Position numbers and translations under genes: made by a program. A stretch of DNA of 64,000 nt, from NCBI RefSeq assembly GCF_003852495.1, contig NZ_QAJI01000002.1, forward strand, positions 31,932-95,931, given 5' to 3'. The first letter of the stretch is position 1, and each line of letters opens with the position of its first letter. This document shows, one piece after another, positions 50,613 through 58,842 of the stretch. Below the pieces are notes generated by a model. The model was not told the DNA's origin. It worked only from the letters and a program-made list of their open reading frames with translations, and did no database searches. This stretch comes from Taibaiella sp. KBW10 (GTDB lineage: Bacteria; Bacteroidota; Bacteroidia; Chitinophagales; Chitinophagaceae).

Positions 50613-51230
50613 TTAATTCTGGGGAATATCAATATATTTAATGACCTTGGCCGGAACACCGGCAGCGATCACATTAGAAGGAATACTAGTGGTAACAACA
50701 CTATTTGCGCCTATTATTGCGTTTTCCCCTATTGTAACACCCGATAAAATACAAACACCCTCCCCTATCCAGACATTATTACCGATATAAATATCTCCTT
50801 TACTATATAAGGGTCTTTTTGCAGGAGCAAGTTTAAATTCATCAGGATTATTAACATTGCCATGAGAATGATCTGAGATGAATACTTTACTTGCCATTAA
50901 TACATTGTCACCAATAGTAATTTTTCCAATAGCCCCAATATGAAAACAGGATTCAATATTCACATTATTGCCTATTTGTATACGGCCATCAAATTCCTGA
51001 TCATTATGCTTGTTAAAGGCCTCTACTCTCCAATCTTTCCCAATACTAACGTTATCACCAACCGTCACATTCTTTAGTCCTAAATAGCGTAAAGGCTCCT
51101 CAATAATAAAATTGATGCCCACTTTACTAAATTCCTTTTTGATATATTCGGATCTGCGTATTTTCAAATCGGAGTAGTAACCATCCAGAAATAAATAAAT
51201 TCTATCTTTTAATATTTTTTTTAGTCCCAT
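50613..51230 (-). CDS. Hexapeptide acyltransferase (maltose/galactoside O-acetyltransferase-like)
   Basis: This 205-residue trimeric left-handed beta-helix enzyme would O-acetylate a sugar with acetyl-CoA. Hexapeptide turns run through VGDNVSIGKDWRVE, IGNNVNIESCFHIGAIG and VTIGENAIIGANSVV, with the conserved FISDHSHGN near residue 115 carrying the catalytic His and the IYIGNNVWIGEGVCILSG loop. The N-terminal about 40 residues are a helical extension. It lies between the WecE-type aminotransferase and a GT2 gene, which suggests that it modifies an amino-sugar residue of this glycan. Confidence 0.85.
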   Translation of the reverse strand: MGLKKILKDRIYLFLDGYYSDLKIRRSEYIKKEFSKVGINFIIEEPLRYLGLKNVTVGDNVSIGKDWRVEAFNKHNDQEFDGRIQIGNNVNIESCFHIGAIGKITIGDNVLMASKVFISDHSHGNVNNPDEFKLAPAKRPLYSKGDIYIGNNVWIGEGVCILSGVTIGENAIIGANSVVTTSIPSNVIAAGVPAKVIKYIDIPQN

Positions 51231-51248
51231 TCAAATTCTTATTTTCCA

Positions 51249-52379
51249 TTAAAATAAATCAGCTATTTTATCTATATCACTTTTCTCAAGTGTATAAAAC
51301 AATGGTAGCCTTAACAATGCATCTGTAAACTTATCGCTGTTAGGACATTCAGTTGTAATATCTGGATTGCTTTTAGTATAAAACTCGCTTTTATGGAGTG
51401 AAAGGTAGTGAAATACGGGATGGATATCATTATTTTTACATATTGAAATAAATTCACTTCTCTTATTAGGATCATTAAAGACGATGTAAAACATATGTGC
51501 ATTATTAGTCGCATAATCCGGCACCGCAGGCAGCGTTATCCCTAATTGCTTTGATAATCCGGAGAATCTACTATAGTAATAGTCCCATAATTCTTTTCTT
51601 TTCTTTTGTATTTTTTCAATTTCTTCTAATTGTGCATATAAAAATGCGGAAATAAGTTCTGAAGGTAAGAAAGAAGACCCTAAGTCTACCCAACCGTATT
51701 TATTCACTTCTCCTCTAAAAAAGGCACTCCTGTTTGTCCCTTTTTCTCTAATAATTTCTGCCCGCTCATTGAAGGAAGCATCATTAATGGCCAACAATCC
51801 ACCTTCTCCTGAAATTATGTTTTTCGTTTCATGAAATGAAAACGCAGCCATATGGCCGATTGAACCCAGAACTTTTCGCTCTCCATTCTCACTAATATAA
51901 TAACTATCAATAGCCTGAGCCGCATCTTCTATAACATAAAATCTATATTTTTCTGACAATTCCATTATCTTATCCATATCGCAAGCGATACCTGCATAGT
52001 GCACCGGTACAATTGCCTTTGTTTTTGAAGTAATGTATTGCTCCAGATTTTCTGCATCAATATTTGGATTGCCAGCATAAGAGTCGGCAAAAATGATTTT
52101 TGCCCCTCTTAATGCGAATGCATTCGCGGTAGAAACAAAAGTATAACTCGGAATAATGACTTCGTCTCCAGGTTGGATATCAATAAGAATTGCCGCCATT
52201 TCCAAAGCATCGGTGCACGATGTCGTGAGTAATACTTTTTGAAATCCATATTTTTCCTCAAAAAAGGCATGGCATTTTTTTGTAAAAATACCATCACCGG
52301 AAATTTTTCCGGCATTTACAGCTTCTTCAATATACTTCAATTCATTGCCAACAATAAATGGCTTATTAAATGGTATCAT
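51249..52379 (-). CDS. rffA: dTDP-4-amino-4,6-dideoxygalactose transaminase (WecE/RffA)
   Basis: This 376-residue PLP enzyme converts dTDP-4-keto-6-deoxyglucose to dTDP-4-amino-4,6-dideoxygalactose (Fuc4N). The sequence fits the WecE group: IPFNKPFIVGNELKYIEEA, TTSCTDALEMAAIL, VIIPSYTFVSTANAF, IEDAAQAIDS, the Schiff-base Lys in SFHETKNIISGEGG, and GWVDLGSSFLPSELISAF. The dTDP-sugar supply genes are not in the window. It precedes an acyltransferase, as in clusters that acylate the Fuc4N amino group. The stop of the AT3 gene overlaps its start by ATGA. Confidence 0.9.
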   Translation of the reverse strand: MIPFNKPFIVGNELKYIEEAVNAGKISGDGIFTKKCHAFFEEKYGFQKVLLTTSCTDALEMAAILIDIQPGDEVIIPSYTFVSTANAFALRGAKIIFADSYAGNPNIDAENLEQYITSKTKAIVPVHYAGIACDMDKIMELSEKYRFYVIEDAAQAIDSYYISENGERKVLGSIGHMAAFSFHETKNIISGEGGLLAINDASFNERAEIIREKGTNRSAFFRGEVNKYGWVDLGSSFLPSELISAFLYAQLEEIEKIQKKRKELWDYYYSRFSGLSKQLGITLPAVPDYATNNAHMFYIVFNDPNKRSEFISICKNNDIHPVFHYLSLHKSEFYTKSNPDITTECPNSDKFTDALLRLPLFYTLEKSDIDKIADLF

Positions 52380-53524
52380 ATAGATTTAAATCTTGTATCC
52401 TTAATTTTAATAAAATAGGTTTCAATATACTTATAAGATAAGTGGCTTATAAGTATCGTACTCGTTACGAGTAAAAAATACAGTAATACGTTATAGATAA
52501 TTATATTTTCATGAGCAGGAAGTAGTTTTGCAACAATAGGAAATATTAAAAACATGAGAAAAGAATGGTACATATAGATTCCATACGAGATTTTCCCAAG
52601 AAAAGAGAATACGCGATTTCGATATGCCAATGGATTAGAATCGTTTACACTAATAATTATTAAGGCAAGAAAAAGAAATGCTAATAATACATTTTGTATA
52701 TATAGACCTAAAACAGGTACTGCCAATAAAAAAATGATGCCCAGTATACATAACAAGTATACATATTTATTGTTAGAGATCAATTCAATATGCTCCTTAT
52801 AATAAAAGTATATAAACCCTCCAATAGAGCCTATGGCCATGAATTCAAAAGGAAAGATAGAGGTTACAAATTTAATGATGGGCAATATCGACTGCAAATT
52901 GAACAAAATAAACAATATAAGGATGCCGAAAAATACGCCTAATATTTTCTTTTTAGAGAAAAAATAGATCAAAAAGGGCCATATAATATAAAATTGCTCC
53001 TCTACCCCAACGGACCATGATTGAGAGCATCCAACAAGAACTGTACCTAGCTGCAAAGCGACATTAGGCAAGAATGATACATATAGCAATATTGTTGTCA
53101 AGCGGTAATTACCCTCATTAACCAATCTATTAAAATAATATGAAGTATCGGAAAATATGGCAAACGACTGATTAAGCAAGGGGATAATAACAAATGAAAT
53201 CAGTAATATAATATAATATAATGGCCAAATTCTAAAAATGCGCCTCAAGTAAAAATTTTTAAACAATATGGTTCCGGTCTTAGCCTTCTCTTTCAACAAT
53301 AAAAATGTGATTAAAAATCCGCTTAAAACAAAGAAAAGATATACTCCGTTTTTCCCTACATTCTCTATAAAGTAGCGGGATATTTTATAATCAAACAAAC
53401 TAATGATGCCATCTTTAAACTTCAACATTTCTATATGGTGAAATAATACAGCTAATGCTGCAAAAGCCCGTAATTCATTTAGACCGTTAAAAAAGAAACC
53501 TGATTTTGAGTGAGAAGAAGCCAT
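52376..53524 (-). CDS. AT3 family membrane O-acyltransferase
   Basis: This 382-residue protein has about ten transmembrane helices and belongs to acyltransferase family 3 (OafA/Exo type). N-terminal GLNELRAFAALAVLFHHIEM has the conserved Arg and His near residue 30; FVLSGFLITFLLLKE, the FYLRRIFRIWPLYY motif and QSWSVGVEEQFYIIWPFLIY complete the family signature. It probably O-acetylates a residue of the surface glycan. The gene is very AT-rich, more than its neighbours further from this segment. Confidence 0.88.
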   Translation of the reverse strand: MASSHSKSGFFFNGLNELRAFAALAVLFHHIEMLKFKDGIISLFDYKISRYFIENVGKNGVYLFFVLSGFLITFLLLKEKAKTGTILFKNFYLRRIFRIWPLYYIILLISFVIIPLLNQSFAIFSDTSYYFNRLVNEGNYRLTTILLYVSFLPNVALQLGTVLVGCSQSWSVGVEEQFYIIWPFLIYFFSKKKILGVFFGILILFILFNLQSILPIIKFVTSIFPFEFMAIGSIGGFIYFYYKEHIELISNNKYVYLLCILGIIFLLAVPVLGLYIQNVLLAFLFLALIIISVNDSNPLAYRNRVFSFLGKISYGIYMYHSFLMFLIFPIVAKLLPAHENIIIYNVLLYFLLVTSTILISHLSYKYIETYFIKIKDTRFKSI

Positions 53525-53526
53525 AT

Positions 53527-54159
53527 TTACCTTATAAATCTTACCGGATTACCAACATATAATCCAGGTTTTACTATATTTTTTATTACCACTCCCGCAG
53601 CTCCGACCTGTGTATTACCCACAATCGAAACATTATCGATAACAGTTGTATTTATCCCTAATATATTGAGTTCCCCAATAACGACAAAACCCGCGATTGC
53701 AACTCGGGGGGATAGAAAGCTATGCTTTCCGATTTTTGTATCGTGTGCAATACAACAGCCAATATTTAAAAGCACATTTTCTTCAATTACAACATGTTTA
53801 TCAATAACACAAGCCGAATACATCACAACACCCTGTTTAATTGTTGCAGAAGCATCTACCCAGCATGACGAGTGTATAAATGTTGCAAATGGTACTTTAC
53901 CAGAAAACTGTTCAAATAGTACTTTGCGCATTTGAATATGCTTATAGCCTATACCAATAAGTAACTCATCAAACACTCCTGCCTCATAACTATCCTTCGC
54001 TTCTTTGATGTTGCCCAATACCATAATTCCATTTATTATGGAACCTTTGTCGTGAGTATCGTCAAAGAAACCGACAACATTATATTGCTTATCTGCAATT
54101 GCATGATAGGCGATTTGTTGCCCCAGATGCCCAGCTCCGATAATGGCCAACCTTTTCAC
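53527..54159 (-). CDS. NeuD/PglD-like acetyltransferase
   Basis: This 210-residue protein has an N-terminal Rossmann-like domain (LAIIGAGHLGQQIAYHAIAD) and a C-terminal beta-helix with repeats such as IKQGVVMYSACVIDKHVV and IGCCIAHDTKIGKHSFLSP. The His in AHDTKI is the likely base. It begins with GTG overlapping the stop of the ATP-grasp gene (GTGA), so the two are translationally coupled. It may acylate an amino sugar made by the adjacent WecE-type enzyme. It is a second member of this family besides 35386-36018. Confidence 0.83.
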   Translation of the reverse strand: MKRLAIIGAGHLGQQIAYHAIADKQYNVVGFFDDTHDKGSIINGIMVLGNIKEAKDSYEAGVFDELLIGIGYKHIQMRKVLFEQFSGKVPFATFIHSSCWVDASATIKQGVVMYSACVIDKHVVIEENVLLNIGCCIAHDTKIGKHSFLSPRVAIAGFVVIGELNILGINTTVIDNVSIVGNTQVGAAGVVIKNIVKPGLYVGNPVRFIR

Positions 54160-55271
54160 AAGAGGTCTATTTTATTAGGTGAACTATAAATTAAATATCC
54201 TGAACGGTCGTTACTACTCTTCGCTGCGATCAAATTATCATTATTGATCACCTTCTGCACATCAAATACATTATCCTTTTCAAAATAAGGGAGGAGTTCT
54301 CTAGTATCATGTGATAAAAAGTAAACCCCAGAACAGGTTTTATTATTAATTCTGTCGGGAAGTATAAAATTACCTAATGCAACCTCAATTACCGCTTTCA
54401 GAAAATCATATTCGGTTGAGAGCTGTACTAAATGTGAGCCAATAAAGTCTCCACCCATTCGCGCGCCGATTTCGATTACATATATCTTCCCTTCAGGTGT
54501 AATCATGAGCTCTGTGTGGCCGGCACCATATTCAACATTTACTGCATTTAATACCGCTTCCGTTATGTCTTCGATTCTATCCAAAATTCCCTGTTGATGC
54601 ACTGCTGGTTGATGGTGCGCCAATTCAACAAAATATGGCTCTTTTGTAACTACTTTATCAGTAATAGCCAATACTTTGTGATTGCCTTTCCAAGAAATAC
54701 TCTCGACACTTACCTCTTTCCCCTCAATAAACTCCTCTACAACACATTTCTTTTGAAAAGAATATGTTATAGCTTCTTTTACTGCTTGCTCCAGCCCAAT
54801 TGCATTATCCACCTTACACACCCCTAGACTCCCTGACCTATCTATGGGTTTAACAATAAGTGGAAATGAAAACATGCGAAAATCCTCTTCTTGATAAGCC
54901 TCTATTTGTAATGATTTGGGTGTTACTATACCATACTCGATAAACCTATTTTTCATTATTCCCTTATTGGTTGTCCTCAACGAAGATTCCAGGGAATTTG
55001 AAATTAAGTTCATTTTTTGTGCCACATAACAAATTGTAGGTATTGCAATATCTGTTGCTATTGTTGTAATACCATCTATACCGATTTCCTGACATTTCAT
55101 CAGTATATTTTCTTTATCCAAAACAGAAATCGGATAAAAATAGTCTGATATCATTTTACAAACGGCACCATCATCCCATGCGAAACAGTGGGTTTCAATA
55201 CCCATTGATTTCGCCTTTTCAACTAAAGGTAACTGCAAATAACTTGCTCCAACTATGGCTAATTTTTTCAT
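54156..55271 (-). CDS. ATP-grasp ligase
   Basis: This 371-residue cytoplasmic enzyme is an ATP-grasp carboxylate-amine ligase. The N-terminal pre-ATP domain starts LAIVGASYLQLPLVEKAK. The ATP-binding part has FPLIVKPIDRSGSLGVCKVD near residue 135 and VEEFIEGKEVSVESISW near residue 190. The metal-binding end shows GAGHTELMITPEGKIYVIEIGARMGGD. Its substrate is unknown; in a sugar locus it could ligate an amino acid or other acid to an amino sugar. It is coupled to the NeuD-like gene, and starts after a 74-base gap to the GT4 gene at 55346. Confidence 0.85.
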   Translation of the reverse strand: MKKLAIVGASYLQLPLVEKAKSMGIETHCFAWDDGAVCKMISDYFYPISVLDKENILMKCQEIGIDGITTIATDIAIPTICYVAQKMNLISNSLESSLRTTNKGIMKNRFIEYGIVTPKSLQIEAYQEEDFRMFSFPLIVKPIDRSGSLGVCKVDNAIGLEQAVKEAITYSFQKKCVVEEFIEGKEVSVESISWKGNHKVLAITDKVVTKEPYFVELAHHQPAVHQQGILDRIEDITEAVLNAVNVEYGAGHTELMITPEGKIYVIEIGARMGGDFIGSHLVQLSTEYDFLKAVIEVALGNFILPDRINNKTCSGVYFLSHDTRELLPYFEKDNVFDVQKVINNDNLIAAKSSNDRSGYLIYSSPNKIDLL

Positions 55272-55345
55272 AATAAATGACCTCTAATAATCATGTATGA
55301 ATATAAAAATGCTTCTTTATGATTTTCAGATCTGAACAGCGTTTA

Positions 55346-56635
55346 CTACAGATTACGAAAAATTATTTTGTTCAATATTGATTCTGCATATTCAAAAGAG
55401 GAATATTCCTGAACCTGTCTAACACTATTTTTAGAAAACGTAGCATAATCGTCTTTAGAGAGATCAAATATCTTATTGATTCCCAAAGCCAATTCTTTAC
55501 TATTTTTCATCCTAATTTTGTATCCATTATAATCATCAATAACCATATTTGTAACAATCCCCGTATCAAATCCGACCACTGGCGTTCCACAGGCTAAAGC
55601 TTCTGACACCATCATAGGACCTGAATCCTCAATGGAAGTATTTACAAAGACATCTGCAGCTTGGTACAACTGGGAAAGTAAACGATGGTCTTTTATGTAA
55701 TCTAGGTGTTGCGTTTGAAAATTAATTTCGTCAAAGACATGAGTAACCTCACGGGAAACAACTAATAAAATAATTTTTGACCTATATTCCGGCGTTAATA
55801 ACAATTCCAACTCCTTTAGCGCTTCTATAAGAAAAGAAAACCCTTTTCTTCTTTCTTTAGTGGTCTGAGAGCCCGCCAAAATATAGAATTTGTCTTCATT
55901 CAGGCCGAAAACTTTTTTAGCATACTGTTTATTATTGTCATTGAATATCTTCATATCAATCAAACTGTTGATATTTTCAATATATTTTTGATTCTTATAA
56001 ATTTTAGATTCTTTTGCTTGCTCTAAAGTCAATCCAGAACCTGCTAATATCTGAAAATTACCATTGGTAGCATTAAGCAACTTACGTTCAAAATTGTGTT
56101 TGGCAATTATTTTATCCTTAGGCGCTATTATAGCCGGGCATTCCTCATTACATCCATAAACATATCCTTTGCAACCCCAAGAGAAATGACATCCTCCTGT
56201 GAAATGGTTCATATCTACAGTCACATTTACCACCTGAGCATTTGCTTTTTGCGATAAATTATATAAATCTGTAGTATTCATAAATTGAATCGTCATTCCA
56301 ACAAAAATGTAGTCTGGCTTAAATCCAATAGTTTTTAAGATAAGCGCAACATCTACATTTTGCACCGTTTCGTTTATACTTAGAAATCCATATTCGCTAT
56401 CTGTTCTAAGTGGCTCATTTTTTTTTATTTTATTATTAATCTTTAATAAAGCTCTTTGTCCAAGCGTCAGTACCGGCTGAGGGTATTGAACAATAAAATG
56501 ATCTGGCCGGGATTTATACTTTACCAGCATCTTTACATTATGACCCATATTAATAGCAATTGTTGCCAACTTATATGCCGCATCATAAGCTCCATTGATA
56601 TCGCCGGTAGAAATAATCAATATATTTTTTATCAT
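55346..56635 (-). CDS. GT4 glycosyltransferase with Cys-rich insert
   Basis: This 429-residue GT-B enzyme starts at the ATG 56635, which overlaps the Wzt stop by ATGA. It has an acceptor-side start ILIISTGDINGAYDAAYKLA and a central insert with several cysteines (HFTGGCHFSWGCKGYVYGC, then EECPAI), a pattern known from some GT4 enzymes and possibly metal-binding. The donor domain has ILAGSQTTKERRKGFSFLIE and NTSIEDSGPMMVSEALACG, then GFDTGIV. The donor is unknown. The gene is AT-rich. Confidence 0.83.
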   Translation of the reverse strand: MIKNILIISTGDINGAYDAAYKLATIAINMGHNVKMLVKYKSRPDHFIVQYPQPVLTLGQRALLKINNKIKKNEPLRTDSEYGFLSINETVQNVDVALILKTIGFKPDYIFVGMTIQFMNTTDLYNLSQKANAQVVNVTVDMNHFTGGCHFSWGCKGYVYGCNEECPAIIAPKDKIIAKHNFERKLLNATNGNFQILAGSGLTLEQAKESKIYKNQKYIENINSLIDMKIFNDNNKQYAKKVFGLNEDKFYILAGSQTTKERRKGFSFLIEALKELELLLTPEYRSKIILLVVSREVTHVFDEINFQTQHLDYIKDHRLLSQLYQAADVFVNTSIEDSGPMMVSEALACGTPVVGFDTGIVTNMVIDDYNGYKIRMKNSKELALGINKIFDLSKDDYATFSKNSVRQVQEYSSFEYAESILNKIIFRNL

Positions 56636-57873
56636 GCATTCCAAATTAAAGGCGCAACAAATATTCCATTTTCAGTATCTCCATTTATGGAGTTTTCATT
56701 ACCAAGATCAATAATATCAAAGATTATGCCCCCATCAATTACATCATATAACTCTACTCCAGGATTATCAATCGCTATGGATAAAACATACCTATTGGGG
56801 ATAAGTACATTTCCCTTAAGCATTATTTCCAAAGAATTGAATCCTTTATCTAATTTACGTCTGGAGATAAATAATACATTTTCGAACTGGTCTAAAACAG
56901 CAATATTGATCCTAGTTCCTTCTCCCCCTCTATCATTCAGGATATTCAAGCATATCCTAATATCTTCTAAATGAGAGAACTCTGTAGTCGGAATATTTTT
57001 TTCATTAAAAATATCGACTAGCAGTATCTGCGCTTTTTTATTGGCATCAATCTCATACTTCATTTCCTCTTTAGGTTTTGCGGTACTCGCAATATACCGA
57101 TCAATCACTTTTGCAATATCTCCCTGATACGCAACGGATCCATATTGCATTAATATGCCCTTATTACATAAGGTCTTAACTGCAGCCATATTATGGCTTA
57201 CGAATAGCACCGTTCTGCCTTCACCTTTTGATACATCCCCCATTTTACCCAAACACTTCTTCTGAAACTCTGCATCTCCTACCGCCAAAACTTCATCAAC
57301 AATAAGTATTTCTGATTCTAAATGTGCCGCTACCGCAAAAGCCAAGCGAACATACATTCCTGAAGAATATCGTTTAACAGGGGTGTCGATATAGCGCTCT
57401 ACGCCCGAGAAATCAACTATTTCATCAAATTTTCGTTTAATTTCTTTCTTGGTCATACCCAAAATGGCCCCATTTAAATAAATGTTCTCTCTACCCGTCA
57501 TTTCCGGGTGGAATCCCGTACCAACTTCTAATAAGCTTGCGATTCTGTCATTTATTTTAATGGAACCTGTTGTTGGTTTGGTCACCTTACTGAGTAGTTT
57601 TAAAAGAGTACTTTTACCTGCTCCATTTCTACCAATAATGCCAACAGCATCTCCCTTTTGAATTTCAAAATTGACATCCTTAAGGGCCCATACCATATTA
57701 CTTTCTCCCTTAATTGTTCGATCATTTGTTTCGCCTATCTTTGTGAAGGGATCTTCTTTCCCCCTGATTCTGGCAACCCACCTATTTAAATCTTGAGAAA
57801 TAGTACCTGTACCGACTTGACCTAAACGGTACATTTTACCTACATCTTCTACTTTGATTGCTATGTTTGACAT
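56632..57873 (-). CDS. Polysaccharide ABC exporter ATPase (Wzt)
   Basis: This 413-residue protein is the ATP-binding subunit of an O-antigen/capsule exporter. The nucleotide-binding domain (about residues 1-260) has Walker A GRNGAGKSTLLKLL, the signature YSSGMYVRLAFAVAAHL, Walker B ILIVDEVLAVGD and the switch SHNMAAVKTLC. The C-terminal about 140 residues form a Wzt-C-like beta-sandwich that recognises the end of the exported glycan. It follows the permease by 26 bases. A chain with a specific terminal modification is expected for such exporters. Confidence 0.93.
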   Translation of the reverse strand: MSNIAIKVEDVGKMYRLGQVGTGTISQDLNRWVARIRGKEDPFTKIGETNDRTIKGESNMVWALKDVNFEIQKGDAVGIIGRNGAGKSTLLKLLSKVTKPTTGSIKINDRIASLLEVGTGFHPEMTGRENIYLNGAILGMTKKEIKRKFDEIVDFSGVERYIDTPVKRYSSGMYVRLAFAVAAHLESEILIVDEVLAVGDAEFQKKCLGKMGDVSKGEGRTVLFVSHNMAAVKTLCNKGILMQYGSVAYQGDIAKVIDRYIASTAKPKEEMKYEIDANKKAQILLVDIFNEKNIPTTEFSHLEDIRICLNILNDRGGEGTRINIAVLDQFENVLFISRRKLDKGFNSLEIMLKGNVLIPNRYVLSIAIDNPGVELYDVIDGGIIFDIIDLGNENSINGDTENGIFVAPLIWNA

Positions 57874-57899
57874 CTATTAAAATATATTTGTAGAAAAGA

Positions 57900-58766
57900 T
57901 TATACCGTATCCATAAACGTTTTTTCCACTTTATTAAAGATTATGGCCCCTACTACTACTACTACTACCGTAAATAACGCACTATATCCCAACATTCCAT
58001 AGTCAAGCACCGCGCTTTTACTGCCAAGAAATCCATATCTAAAGGTTTCAATTATAGAGGTCATCGGGTTAATCTTAAGAATCCACAAATACTTCCCGCT
58101 TACTTTTGACAAAGGTGTTATCACGGGCGTTGCATACATCATTAGTTGCACCGCAAAAGTCAAGAGGAAACTTAAGTCTCTATATTTATTTGTTAAAGCA
58201 CTAATTATTAATCCTAAACCTAAGCCCATACCCGCCATTAATACAATTAACAAAGGGAATAATGCCATAGCCCAATTGGGCTCTATTGAACTATCTGAGA
58301 AATAATAATAAAGCCAAAAACAAAGAAATAATACCAATTGCACCCCCATTCTCAAGAGATTGCTTACAATAATTGACAGCGGCATAATCAGTCTTGGAAA
58401 ATAGACCTTACCAAAAATACTGGCGTTATCTCTAAATACTGTTGACGTCTTGGTCAAACATTCCGAAAAATAACTCCACATCGTGATTCCCGAAAGATAG
58501 AATAGTAATGTAGGAATACCTGCAGGAGCTAATCCTGCAATATTCCCAAAGACTATCGTAAATATAATCGTGGTCATTAATGGTTGAATAAAAAACCATA
58601 AAGGACCCAAAATAGTTTGTTTAAAATTGGATACAAAGTCCCGACGCACTAATAAACTGAGTAAATCCCGGTATCTCCAGACTTCCTTTAAATGCAAATC
58701 AAATAGACTGACTTGGGGTTTAATCACTTCTGTCCATTCACTTTTATTCTCTATGCTTTTATCCAT
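57900..58766 (-). CDS. Polysaccharide ABC exporter permease (Wzm)
   Basis: This 288-residue protein is the membrane subunit of the exporter. It has an N-terminal cytoplasmic segment with LKEVWRYRDLLSLLVRRDFV, then about six hydrophobic helices with FKQTILGPLWFFIQPL and the typical ATPVITPLSKVSGKYLWILKIN segment and NPMTSIIETFRYGFLG near the end. The -7 box ends four bases before the ATG, so its mRNA should be leaderless. It is followed by Wzt (26-base gap). Confidence 0.93.
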   Translation of the reverse strand: MDKSIENKSEWTEVIKPQVSLFDLHLKEVWRYRDLLSLLVRRDFVSNFKQTILGPLWFFIQPLMTTIIFTIVFGNIAGLAPAGIPTLLFYLSGITMWSYFSECLTKTSTVFRDNASIFGKVYFPRLIMPLSIIVSNLLRMGVQLVLFLCFWLYYYFSDSSIEPNWAMALFPLLIVLMAGMGLGLGLIISALTNKYRDLSFLLTFAVQLMMYATPVITPLSKVSGKYLWILKINPMTSIIETFRYGFLGSKSAVLDYGMLGYSALFTVVVVVVGAIIFNKVEKTFMDTV

Positions 58767-58770
58767 TTTA

Positions 58771-58800
58771 CAAAAGTAAGTTATTATAGAAATTCACAAA
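58771..58800 (-). promoter_or_regulatory. Strong promoter of Wzm-Wzt, apparently leaderless
   Basis: On the minus strand TACTTTTG (58778-58771) and TTTG (58800-58797) are separated by 18 bases, close to the Bacteroidota consensus. Only TAAA separates the -7 box from the ATG, so the transcription start should coincide with the start codon. Confidence 0.75.
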
Positions 58801-58842
58801 TATTATATTGACCTAATCACAAAATCATCATCTCACAATCCT

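Noticed and set aside
53510-53935. 141-residue plus-strand frame
   Set aside because: It is antisense to the NeuD-like acetyltransferase, whose hexapeptide pattern is clear.
56456-56974. 172-residue plus-strand frame
   Set aside because: It crosses the ends of the Wzt and GT4 genes on the opposite strand, both strongly supported.
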